From: Anolis sagrei
Lineage: Eukaryota > Chordata > Lepidosauria > Squamata > Anolidae
Assembly: GCF_037176765.1 (NCBI RefSeq)
Contig: NC_090023.1
Location: forward strand, 208,318,506 to 208,382,505
Length of the DNA stretch: 64,000 bases
Direction of reading: 5' to 3'
The translations under genes were made by a program, and so were the position numbers. The notes beneath the pieces were generated by a model that had not been told where the DNA came from, did no database searches, and worked only from the letters and a program-made list of their open reading frames with translations. Shown one piece after another: positions 22,801-36,300 of the stretch. How positions within the stretch are numbered: the first letter of the stretch is position 1; the number at the start of each line of letters is the position of its first letter.

Positions 22801-25800
22801 TGCTTCCTTCTTAGCCCTTCAACCTTTTCACATTTGTATTGTCAGGTATCTTTTGGTCTGCACCTGACTTGCTTTATAAGCCAGAATCTTTTTATTCCTT
22901 CTTGGCATCGAACCCAGATAATAGGCATTTCTTCTTGCCTACAATAAATTGGCAGAGTTGAGAATTAACTTCATACAGCCGTGGGTTGTTCCACTACCAC
23001 CCTTTCCCACTATTGCAAGTTGTTGGTATATGGTGTCACTATGTTTTGAATTAGCAAAAACTTCAGAAAACAGCTTAATTTGTTGTCAGCCTCAAGTAAT
23101 ATGGCCTGCTACCAAATTCTAGCAGGCCAGTATTTCTGGACCGCCAAGATGAGGGTGAAGATTGCCGATCTTTCTTAAATCTGTCCCTAAAAATGTGATG
23201 AATTTTAAATACCTGCAAACATTTCTTAATCATGTTCCTAGATTTGTTTTACTCTGGTAAACTGCTTCCCTGAATTTCTGTATTTTTCCAATGTCTTCCT
23301 TTAGGTATCCTTTGGCTGGAGTTCTGTTAGGATTGATATGAGTGCGGCCCGAAGAGACCCTCGCCCAATCATTCCTTTTGGATTATCTGCATTCGCTGCT
23401 TCTTTATTTGCCTTGGGATTGGCACTGGGGACAACAATAGCAGTAGGCATGTTGTTCTTTATCCAGGTGAGTCTATTTTGTTACAAAACAAGAAATTTTG
23501 AAAATTGGGTATAATCAAATTTTTAAGGAGAGTGGGAGTTGTTCTTTCTGCTTTCTTATATTGTAAATTATCCCTTATTCTTAAGATCTCTCCTCCCCAT
23601 CTGATTGGGCCAATTTTTGGAAAGCAGTTTCCTGTATCTTAACCTATGCTTTGATGTTAAGAAGGCCTGCCAAGTAGAGGAGGGTGTGTCTTGCATGCTT
23701 AAGTGAATGAGGCATGGTGAAGTGAACATGAGAGAGGGTGATAATTTGTGGAAATTCCTTGCAGTACTCACTGGCACAGTGAAATAAGCTGCTCTGCAGG
23801 TCTCTGTGCTGGCTTGCTTGCCTCTGCTCCAATCTGACATTGCTTTGGGCAGCTCTCCTTATAGACTTAGAAGTAGAAGAAGACAGGTTAGGTTGAGACA
23901 GCATACCACATGCTGAAGTTGTTATTACTTCTCTCTGTCTTTCACTTTTGAACTGCATCTCCCAAGAACCAACCATTGGCCCTTTGAGGAAAGGATGTGA
24001 AACTCATGTGGGATAGTGATGAGGCATGGTGTGTCTAATCCCTCCTCAACCAGAACTAAAGTGAATGTCAGTGTTCTAATCACAGTGTTTTTGCATTCTG
24101 AAATTGTAATTTTGGTCAGATATTCTGGCATTTGCTTCTTCGCGATCTCTTGTGATAGCAAGGTATGTAGCACTCTCCAAAACGCCCATATCTTGTGCTG
24201 TCAAAGGCTTTCCTAGCCGGAATCACTGGGATGCTGTGAGTTTTCCAGGCTGTATGGCGATGCTCCAGAAGCATACTCTCCTGACATTTTGTCCACATCT
24301 GTGGCAGGCATCCTCAGAGGTTGAGGGGTCTGTTGGAACCTAGGCAAGTGAGGTTTATATATCTGTGGAATGTCAACGATGGGAGAAAAAACTCTTGCCT
24401 GCTTGAGAAATGTGTGAATTTTGCAATTGGCCACTGCAAGGAGGTGATCAGAGTGGAGAGAAAGCACACGCTGCTGTCGTGTGACAGGAGAGTAGAGGGA
24501 GATTTATTGTTTATTTCTCTGAATTCTTCCACCAACTGGTATAGTGGAGACCAATTGTTATATGTAATCTATGGTAACTGCCACCAACGTGAGATATGAA
24601 GTATTACTGTGAGATATGTCAATACAGACGCAGAATGGATGGAGATGAGACTGTCTCCAACAAAAGATAACTGGTTTATTGAGAACAAAGCGTGTGGTTA
24701 CAAGTTGTAACTTAATTTATAGAACTTTGAATAATACTTGGTTAGTTAAACATTTCACTCTTCCAGGTTACACAGTATCTCACTGAGGTGAAGCTCTTAT
24801 TACTAAACAATGTTTCAGTACAGGAATATCTTCCCTATTTGATCTTTCCTTGATCAAATAAATTAACAAGCTTATCCTTTAGCCTTTCCCTTGACTAAAG
24901 AAAACTGGCTATGTTTCTCCTTTCAGCCTCCTTAGACTGAGAAACCTCCAGTAGCTATTCAGGCTTCCCAAAGCCACAATTCTTTACTTCACACTTCACT
25001 CTCCCACTTACTCTTCACTTCCACTCTTTTACTCCTCTCAGATACAAAATCAACTCCTAACTGACTCTCAAACTGTCTGTTTTCAAAACTCTCTCCACTT
25101 GGCTCCTCCCACTCGTCCTTCTGCCAGCTTGCCTTGGTCTCCATGGTATCGCTGACTGAGGATCTCTGAAATAGGCTGCTCCAGTGTTACTGTAGCTAAC
25201 CCAAACACATATATATAGAGTGTAAAACATGCAAAGTATTAATAACTTCTGCACAGCCACCTTGATTAGCATTTAATGGCCTTGCAGCTTCAAAGCCTGA
25301 CTGGTTGCTGCCTGGGGAATACTTTGTTGGGAGGTGTTAGCTGGCTCTCATTGAATCTTGTCTGGAATCCCCCTGTTTTTATGAGTGTTGGTCTTTATTT
25401 GCTGTCCTGACTTTAGAGTTTTTAAATACTGGTAGCCAGATTTTGTTCATTGGTATTCATTTGCTGTCCTGACTTTAGAGTTTTTAAATACTGGTAGCCA
25501 GATTTTGTTCATTTTCATGGTTTTCTCCTTTTTGTTGAAATTGTCCACATGGCTGGGGATTTCAATGGCTTCTCTGTGTAGTCTGACATGGTGGTTGTTA
25601 GAATGGTCCAACATTTCTGTGTTCTCAAATAATATGCTGTGTCCAGGTTGGTTCATCAGGTGCTCTGCTATGGCTGACTCCTCTGGTTGAATTAGTGTGC
25701 AGCGCCTTTCCTGTTCCTTGATTTGTATTTGGGCTCTGCATTTGGCGGTCCCTATGTAGACTTGTCCACATCTGCATGGTATATGATAGATTCCACCAAG

Positions 25801-25929
25801 AAAATCCAACAAATGCTACTTTCAGCAAAGGACAAGAGGGATCCTCTCACCTCTGCAGGAGTCTACCATACATCAGCAAGATTAGGAGCGAGGACCTGTA
25901 TATGTATGTACATATGTGTGTGTATACAG

Positions 25930-26001
<72 letters not shown>

Positions 26002-29000
26002 TTCCATGTACCTCGAGCTATAGATAGACAGATAGATAGAGTTAGATGTGGGTGGAGCTACCCTAAAAATTGTACCTGTTTTCACTTGCAAACAAATTCG
26101 ACTTAAGAACAAATCTCCAGAACCTATCTTGTCTTTAACTTGGGGGCCAGCATGTACACATGTGTATATTGGGGAATTAAGAGAGAGAGATGGGAAAAGG
26201 CTGTAGAAATGGAAGAAAGGAAACATTACTGATGGATTGAAAGGGTTATTTTCAAAATGGAAAATGCACAACAATGAATCACGAAGTAGAAATGCTGAAG
26301 TTCATCTCCTGCTTAAAACTCAGTTAACAATAGAGTACAATATTTTGTAGTACCTGTATATAACATATTGAGAAACAGATATGCTTTAATTAGGCTGCAT
26401 GTCCATATAGCAGGCATGGGCTACTCGTGACGCTCTGGATGCTATTAGATTGTAACTTAATCAGCCTAGCTCAGGCATCCTCAAACCATGGCCCTCCAGC
26501 TGTTTGGGCCTCCCAAAAGTCCCTACAAGCTTTGTTCAATTGTCAGGAATTCTGGAAGTTGAAGACCCAAACAGCTGAAGGGCCGCAGTTTGAGGATGCT
26601 TGGCCTAGCTAGTACAACCAGTTTTGAAATGTACTGGAGTTACTATCTCAAGAATAACCAGAGAAACAGACACAAGTTAGGAATTGTGGGAGTTGAAGTC
26701 CAAAACACCTGGAGGGCCCAAGTTTGTCCATACCTGCTATAGATCATTGCCCCACTAGCCAGCATATCCAGTGGAAAAATGCTAGTAGTTTCTGGGAGAC
26801 CACACTTTGCCTTCCTGGGTATCTAAAATTGCAGGCTGACGACCTATGGAATTCTGAGTTATAATCAAACTAGTAAGTTATCAAACCTTTGGTTTATTCC
26901 TTTTAATGTTATTAAAATGTTCAAATGGACATTTTTCAGTGCTTTTGATTAAAACCCTTTTATGGAGATATCTGGGTAGTGCTGAGGTTTCCCCCATAAA
27001 ATGGGGCTAAATGAGCATTGAATAGACTGCCATAAATTCCCCAAAGCCTGGAAATTGTTATCTTCCATGAGTGACCCAGACTGAACTGCATTGTCCGTTT
27101 TGACTCTTTTACCACATAATCACTAGCTGTTCAATAGCTGGGCTCAGTTGTTTGTGTAATGCTCTTGTTATTCTTGCTCTTGGCTTGTGACAGTTTGGAG
27201 TATGTTGAAGTAGTGCACAGTAGAATCAGAGGGCCAGTTTGAAGCATCTGAGCAAATAACATAGAGATGATTAATCTCTGGAAGTAGACTGGATAAATAC
27301 AGCAGGGGGAAAGCAATGGAGTGTACATAAACAGACAGAATGTACTGTAGAATCTGATGAATATTTATGTTAGGCCATGCCTCGGTTCTTTTGGTTTTGT
27401 GTGCTCATATCTTTGGTCTTATGGGAAGAAGAAGACAGCGTAGTAGTCTTGAGTTCATTTGCTTACTAATATGTTTCCTATATCCTGTGTGTATGTGTGT
27501 TTGTATACGTGTTTGTGTGTGTATGCGTGTGTGTGTATCTATATAAATAAAAATGTAATGTTAGTTTGTGGGATTAACATAACTCAAAATCCACTGGATG
27601 AATTGATACGTAATTTGGTCACAATACACCTAACAGGCCAATGAGTGACCATCACTCATAAACACTGAAAAACACAACAGAAGGGACTTAAAAAGCCTAA
27701 AAAGCCAAAAAAGCAAAAAGATGCTACAACACATGTGCAAAAACAACTCTCCCTGGCAAACAAAACACACAATAGCATATCCACACACTCTTTCGGACTA
27801 CAGCTCCCAGCATCCCCTAGACTAGGCCCTTTAGGAGAGGAGGATGATCCAAATGCACTACTTCCAAGCTGTAAGCTTTCTTCTCCTTGGATTTCTTTGA
27901 GAGCATCCCAATCCCTGTATATTTCCAATTTCCTATTCCTGGACTGCAACACCCAGCAATCCACCAGATAGATAAGATAGATAGATACATTAGATAGAGA
28001 TAGATGGGTAGGTAGATTGATCAGGAGGGCTGCTGGGAGTTGCAGTGCAAGAATAAGTAGAGAAGGAAGAAAGGGGAGAAAAAGGAAGAGAAAGAAAAGG
28101 AGGGCGGAAGGAAAGAGGAAGAGAAGGAAGGAAGGAGAGAATGAAAGACAGAAGGGAAGGAAGGAAGGAGAGAAAGAAAAAAAGGGGAGAAAGAGGGAGG
28201 AAAGGTTGGCGACAACAACATGTGGCGGGTTCAGCTACTGTATGTGTGTGTATGTGTATCTATCTATCTCCAACTAGTTCTGTGCAGGTTTATGTGATTT
28301 GGGGGAGTAGAATGCATATTCTTCTGCCCATTCATCTTCCTTGGACAGATTCTGGGGTCATTTTTAAGGTAGGAAGGGAGGAGAAGGAGTGCTTCCCAAA
28401 AGCCACAACATGATGCCTTCTTAGCTCAAGAGTTAGTTCTTGAGACTCACTGTCCCTCAAGGGATAGTATATTGGAGAAACAAAACAATGTTAGTGTCAT
28501 AAGTGTCACCCGTAGTTTTATTTCTCTGTTTTTAATCATGCTGCCTTTCCTCCATGGTGGAGCTCAAGATTTCATTAATGGGATTCCCTGAAGATCTTTC
28601 ATCCAGGTGTTGATTGAGTGAGGTGCAAAGGGCTAGTCCAGACAACATCCTAGGTTCAGAAAACCCTCCTTACTCCTTTTCAAAGATATTGTTGTTATTT
28701 GTTTTCAAGTTGTTTCCAACTCATGGTGAAGCTATCATGAAAGTTTCTTGGCAAGATTTGTTCAGAGGAGATTTGGCTTTGACTTTCACCTGAGGCTGAG
28801 AGGGTGTGACTTGCTCTAGGTTACGCAGTGAATTTCCACAGCTGAGCAGACTTTCCAAAGTCATAATCCAATGCTCAAATGACTAAACATGCTGCCTATT
28901 CAAAAATATTAGAGAAACAAAATACTTACTGCCATGTAGTTTTCTCAAAACGGCTTCTATTGTTTGTTTGCTCTCTCAGTGTACTTATGCACATAAATAA

Positions 29001-31488
29001 ACCTGTCTCTTTTTAGATGAAAGTCATCTTAAGGAATAAAACTTCAATTGAATCATGGATTGAAGAAAAGGTAATGTCATTTTTCATAGCATTTAAAAAT
29101 ATATTATGACTTAGGTAAATTGGTGTATTGTATATGTTTGTTCTCTCTACAGAAGCAAACTGGGCTCAGAAATGGACTCTGTTATTCCATGTCTTAGGGG
29201 GCTGCACTGGCACAGTGGGTTAAACCGCCATGTTGCAGAACTTGCTGACCAGAAGGTCAGCAGTTCAGATCTGTGGGGCGGGGTGAGCTCCCATTGTTAG
29301 CCCCAGCTTCTGCCACCATAGCAGTTTGAAAATATGCAAATGTGAGTAGATCAATAGGTACCGCCTTGGAGGAAGGTAACGGTGCTCCATGCAGTCATGC
29401 CGGCCACATTACCTTGGAGGTGACTATGAACAACTCTGGCTCTTCAGTTTATAAATGGAGATGAGCATCATCCCCCAGAATTGGACTCAACTAGACTTAA
29501 TGTCAAAGGGTACCTTTACCTTTTATTCCATGTGTTATCAATTAAACTTAAAATGTATGAGCACTATACTTTTATAGCCCTATAAGTCCACTTTAACTGT
29601 AATTTCTGTATAATACAGAGTCCTGGGATATGTATAGTTTACTGAAGTACTTGGCATTCTCTGCTAGAAAGCTCCATCCAATCACAGTAGTATGCAACTG
29701 ATAGGATTGTATAGTATAAACTCTAAGCCAAACCACTTTCCATAGAAGCCAGTAAACATCTTGTTAACAGAATCCCTGGTAAGATGTTTCAAACAGGAGG
29801 TAGAATAAGAATAAGCAGACTTCACAATTCTCTACATTTCTCTTTATTTCTATCATTTAGCAACTGACTGCAGCAGGGGTGGGCAAACATCAGTCACGCT
29901 CCTGGTGGTGCAGCTCTTCTTTGGAACAAGACAGCTTATTCATTGAATGACTTGTTTTATTGAAATAATTCCTATTTTTAAAAAAATCTGACTCTGCACC
30001 ATGTCCAGTTCCCACCTCCAGCTTAACATTTGTTTTAAACCACATTCCTGTAGTGTACCTAATGACATGTTAGCTTCAAATGAAGTAGAACATATCAGGC
30101 AGTGTTTGGTATCCTTGAATGTTTACTGCTGCTCCTTTTTCAGGAGTGAAAAGGTGCAATCAAATAGCAACTTGCCTCACCCATATATAATTATTAACTG
30201 CCAAAATACACAAAACAGTATTGTTGTAAGTACCAGGGATGGCTTTCTAATTCTGGAAATGAGACAGGTTCTCTTTGCATATTCCAGATTCCTGACCCAT
30301 CTCTCTCAAACAAGCATTGAACTGTTTTTGCCTGAGATGCTTTGACCAGGAAGAATTCTAGGATTTTTAATACTGTGGGTATGGTGGCTCCTGCAGAAAC
30401 TTTGAAAGCACTTCTTGTCAAGTGCTTTCCTATTGCACTCAATGAAAACGAACACTTAAAAAGCCTTCAAAACAGAATTGTGCCTGCCATTGAAGTGAAT
30501 GTGGCACTTTCCATACATAAGCAACTTATCTAATGTAGTTTAAGATAATATGTTTGGACGACTGCATGTTCTCTACGTGAGGGTGCCCTTGAAAATAGTT
30601 CAGAAACTACAGTTAGTTCAGAGATTGGCAGCCAGGTCACTAATGGGCCCCGTACAGGTAGAGAACTACTCCTATGTTACTGCAGCTCCACTGGTTGCCA
30701 GTCTGCTTCCAAGCTAAATACAAAGTGCTGGTCGTTACCTATAAAGCCCTAAATGGTTTGGGTCCAGGCTGTTTGTCAAATCACATCTCCCTATATAGGC
30801 CATCTCGGGCACTGTGGTCATCTGAGGAAGCCCCGTCACAAGTGTGGTTGGTGGGAACGAGAGGGGGGCCTTCTCCGTGATCGCTCTCCGTCTCTGGAAC
30901 TCCCTCCCTCAAACAGCCCCCACCCTCCTTACCTTCAAAAAAAACTCTTGAAAACACACCTCTGCACTTTGGCATATGGAGAGGAGAAGGACTGGGACAC
31001 TCTAGACCAGTGGTTCTCAACCTGTGGATCCCCAGGTTTTTTGATCTAGAATTCCCAGAAATCCCAGCCAGATTACCATCTGGTAGGATTTCTGGGAGTT
31101 GTAGGCCAAAACATCAGAGGACCCACAGGTTGAGAACTACCGCTCTAGACTAATCTCATTTGGAATGCTGGCCAACATACTTGTACCCCGTGGCCACATG
31201 GTATATTTTAAAGAACATCTATAATAGCCAATTTTCTTCTATTTTAGTTTTTATCATGAGAGATGTTTTAATGTTGAATATGTGATTAGTGTAAGATGTT
31301 TTACATAATTATTTATATCCTGTGTTTTACTTTACTGTTAATTCCTTTACGCGTTAAGTTTACTGTTATTATTATTCTTTATTATTATTATATTGTTTTA
31401 TTGAATTTGTTCGGGCATTTCATGTTTGCCTTTTTAAAGTGTAAACTTCCCTGAGTCCCCTCAGGGAGACTGGGTGGTCTAGAAATGA

Positions 31489-31524
<36 letters not shown>

Positions 31525-33352
31525 TCATACATAACAATATTAGTGCACAGCAAACATGTTCACTATGCTGGCTTTTTTATTTGATCACATGTCAGACACT
31601 TCCCAAGTGTCTAGAACTGTGTGATGCATTGGCAAATAATGAGTGCAGTAGGTTATGCAAGTAGGGTGGCCTTTTGCAGCTGACAGATGGTAATTTTGTC
31701 AATGCTGATTGTTTTTAAGTGTAGACCAAGGTCTTTAGGCACTGCACCCAGTGTGCCAATCACCGCTGGGACGACCTTTACTGGCTTGTGTCAGAGTCTT
31801 TGCAGTTTTATCTTTAAATACTCATATCGTGTAAGCTTTTCCAGTTGCTTCTCATCAATCCTGCTGTCACCTGGGATTGCAACATTAACGATCCATACTC
31901 CCCCCCCCCCCCATGATTGTGAGGTCAGGATGATGATGATGATGATGATGATTATTATTATTATTATTATTATTATTTGGAAAGCAGCTCTAGAAGACAC
32001 TGAAAATAAAGAGTTTTAAGTATCTACTTTTACTGTATCACTAGAGGTCAGTATAATATAAAGAATAAAGGATGTATCCACATTAAAGAAAGGCAGCACA
32101 GTACTTCTTGAAAATATTCAAGCTTAAAGATTTGAAGTATATAAAAGCTAGTTGTTGTGGGTCCTAAAGCAGTTTCCAGCTTATGTTGACCCTAAAGTAA
32201 ACCTGTCTTGGGGTTATCTTGACAAGATTTGTTCAGAGAGGGTTTCCTTTCCTTCCCTCTGAGGCTAAGAGAGTGTGCCTTGCCCAAGTGGAATTTGAAC
32301 CCTAGTGTCCTAGTGTTCTAGTCGAACACTCAAACCACTACATCACGCTGGCCCCTTCGTGTATGATGCTGTAATAATATCCTAACATTATCCTATTCTT
32401 TAATAATTTTCTGGTTTTTGTCTGAAATTCCAGTCTGCAGAAATACATGCACTTTGAACACTTTGAGTGTATTATATTATGTGTTAAGACATGCTTTTTT
32501 GTGAAACTGTAGTTCTAAATAGTGATTGGAAATACTTCAAATAGATAAATGATCTTGATAATAGCTCTTCCTAACCACATTTGCTGACATACACACTTTA
32601 GGATTCCTTCTATACAAGTTGATTTTTGCTTTTGGCTCATTTCACCAGGAATCGTAATGGCCCCTTGTCAGTTCTGTAGTAAATTGGAGTCATTTGTTAC
32701 ATATTGTTCAGAAGGTTTGCATATAACTGACTTGAGGCTTTTATTCTTGCTTTCCAGGCCAAAGATCGCATCAACTATTACCAAACAAAAGAAACCTTTA
32801 TTTTTCCTTATGACCTGGGAAGCAAATGGAATAATTTCAAGCAGGTTTTCACATGGTCTGGAATCTCAGAAGGCGATGGGTTAGAATGGCCTGTGAAGGA
32901 AGGCTGCCATCAGTATAGTTTAACGGTAAGCCATTCCCATCCTCTCCTGAATTTCCCCATCTGTGCATAATGAAATTCATTTTAAATCTGTGGAAAGCTG
33001 AGAAACTGGGTCCCAGGGGAATGCACTTTAATCCTCCTAATATGTAATCTCTTGCAGATAGAGCAACTGAAACAAAAAGCTGATAAGCGAGTGAGAAGTG
33101 TAAGTATGTCTCTGCGTCTCTGAAATTTGCATAAACATAGGTCTCAATTGAATAGTAATTTATTGGAGCTTACGTAAGTGCTGACTTATCAAATTTCCCA
33201 TTGGGTCAGTGAATCTAGGCTAGCTAAGGTTGGCATTTAGATCTGGGCCAGTGTGTTGCTGTCATCGTCTTTCTTCTTCTTACAGTTTTGATATTTTGTC
33301 TATTTCTGGGTCTTTTGTAGAAGACATTTATATTCTGCTTTTGATAGGCACA

Positions 33353-33393
<41 letters not shown>

Positions 33394-36300
33394 TTTTCCC
33401 GCCTCTCCTTGTGGCTCGAGGTGGTTGCAGGATAGCTAAAAGCACGTAATCATCTTAAACATTTTATGAAATGCACATATGAAAATGTATGTCTATAAAA
33501 TGTATTAAAATAGAACAAAGGTTAAAATATAGTGAACACAAGATGCGAGTTTAAAATTCATAATTAAAACTAGCTGGGTAGGCTTTCCGGAAGCGATAAG
33601 TGTTCAGGTGTGTTTTAAATTCTGACAGCTCATTTAGCTGTGGGAGTTCTTCCGGCAGGTTGTGTCAGAAATACTAAATATTAACTAAGTATTTTTAATT
33701 ACAAAAATTGTGACGATGTAATGACTCAGCAAAAGCTGAAGTTCAATATAAGCAGGTATGCCTGTAGCTTAGCTGTTGTCAGTCTGTGAGAGGTCTCTGT
33801 GGGAGAAAGGCCTCAGTGTTTTAGTAAGACTCAGTATGAGTAGGCCTCAGTGTTAGTTCGCCTCAGTATATGAGAGGCATCAGTCTGAGAGAGCCCTTAG
33901 TGTCAGAGGGCCTCAGTGAGAGAAAGGCCTCAGTGTGAGCAGTCCTCTGTGTGAGTAGGTCTTGGTGTTAGTAGGCCCGGTGTGAGAAGGCTTTGTTGAG
34001 AGAAGCCCCATGTTGAAGGCCTTGTGTGTAAAGCTGCTGTGTGTAAAAGGCTACTGTGTGAGGCTCCTATGTAAATTTAGTGTGAGAAGAGACTGTGTGA
34101 GCACAAAGCTTTTTATCTGCATGAGAAGGAAGCCTAATGTGGAAGCAAAAAGGAAGTATAAAAAACTTTGTTTTATGGAAACCTTGTTCTTGTAAATAGT
34201 GCAACCATATTATTTTGCTATGAAGGAAAGCCTCCTAAGAAAGATACAGCATTGGTCTGTATGTTTTTGTTCTTTTTACCACTTTTGGCTACTGGTTCTG
34301 GGTCACGCTGCTGCTAATAAGTTACTCTGGTGTACATTTATGAGGAGGGTCTTTTGTTAATAAGCCCTCTCACCAAACAGGTCATTCCACAGTTCATGAA
34401 AAGATACTCTGAGTGACATTCGCAAGCCATGTTTTGACAGGTTGGATTAGGTTGAACCTAACTAAGAGATGTGTAATGTAATTTCATTTTATATACTCTA
34501 AAATCGTGTTCAGGACATGATGTGACCCTATGGCATTTTGAAAGAGAACTGGAGCACATTTTCCACTGATATATACTATAAAACAGAGGTATGCACCGTG
34601 GAGTCCTGCAAATGCTTTGGACTAAAGTTCTAATTTTCCCTAACCAGAATGGCCAGGGACTGTGTAAGCTGCAGTCTCGAAAAAACACAGAGCATCTTCC
34701 ATGTATTCAAGAGAGACCTCTTCCACACTGGCTGCCAGTGCCTGCTATATCTTGAAATTAGATGTAATGGAAATTAATCTATTAATGATATGAATGCAAA
34801 TGTCATGTTCTACTACTGTGCTAGAATTTATCCCATGTTATGATGACCATTTAGTTGACTCTACAAGAAAGAAGAACTTTGGCAAGATACCTTTGGAACT
34901 CCCAGAACTCCCTGGCTGTGTTAGTGGAGAGTTCCTAGGGCAGGCATCCTCAAACTGGGGTCCTCCAGCTGTTTGGGCCTCTAAATCCCTGAAGCCCTAA
35001 TGAGCTTGCTCAATTGTCAGGAAGGCCCAAACAGCTGGAGGGCCACAGTTTCTGGATGCCCATCCTAGGAGTTGGAATAAAAAACAAAGCATTGGTCTAG
35101 CATAATGCAGATGGATTATGAATTACAGATATTTGAACTAACTGGTTATAACTTATCCTATAGTGGTCCATATCTGTAACACCACAAATGTTGGAGATAT
35201 GGACATTTGTTGATAGCTATAATTTCTATAGTAGTATCCTTCTATAACCTCACTTGGATCTGACAAAAAGGAACAGAGGTGATCAGTAAGCATAGATAGG
35301 TATAGGAACATTGTTTTACCTGTGTCTCAGAATAATACAGTAAATGCTGTCAAAAGCATCTCACAAATCAAAGGAATTAACAGAATTCTAGTTCCCTTTC
35401 CTCAGCTTTGAACAGACAAGGTTCATACGTCTGCCCAACCAATGCCCAAATCTGGCCAAAATGCCAGACTGAAATAGATCTAAACAAAATATCAGCACTT
35501 GGAATTGGGCTGCCTCTACCATTTTGAACAGTTTGCTCAAAACTATGATGTTTGCCATAAGGCAATACTTCATGAAATTTTCTGTGCCCAGCAAATATGC
35601 CTCTCACAAGGATATCCTTCAAGGCAGCTTAAACCACTCCCTTGTGCTTAAGATCTGAAGATTATGCACTCAGATAACCTGTTGTATTGCCATAGAGTAC
35701 AGGTTTATAATGTGCAGTTAGTGATTTATCCAGCGGTACCAGTCAAAGGATTTTTACTTTAATCTTTCAAAACCTTCAGGTGAGATATCAAGCAATAGAA
35801 GATTACAACGGTGCCTGTTGCCCTCTTACAAAAGGTTTGAGGACTTTCTTCACAACTCCATGCACTGAGGAGCCTCGAATTATCCTTTGTAAAGGAGATC
35901 AGATTTTAGCTACAAGAGGACTGAAGTTAGTACCTACTTTAAAAATTCAAACTGTGTTTGAAAAATGTTGCCATAATAAACTAAAATGCAGGGTGTGACT
36001 AATTTATTAAATTTATCTTTCAGGCACTGGATGTATGGAGAGAAAATCACTGACTTGGCAACTGATGGTATCTTGTTTAAAATTACACCTCTAAGTTACA
36101 GTATTGTCTCAATAAACTAAAAAAAATAACTCACCACTCAGTACAATAGTATAGTATTGTTAAGAGTATTTTGTAATTTAATTCCAAACTAATTTTCAGA
36201 ACCGTGTCATAATGACGAAACCAGCGCTACAAAAAATGGTGGTCCCTGGACAGAAGCTAGTCCTCAAGGTATTGGTTGCCTGCCGTTGAAATGGTTGTGG

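Noticed and set aside
25723-26274. Frames with Tyr-Ile, His-Thr or Cys-Val repeats
   Set aside because: They come from the (TA)n(CA)n microsatellite and flanking Penelope-like text.
33790-34100. CRISPR-like or satellite array
   Set aside because: The units are degenerate, vary in length, have no unique spacers, and lie inside an LTR-like insertion in a vertebrate genome.
35340-35640. Possible gene fragment with two overlapping minus-strand frames
   Set aside because: It looks like a decayed LINE 3' region; the frames overlap in different phases with no conserved motif.
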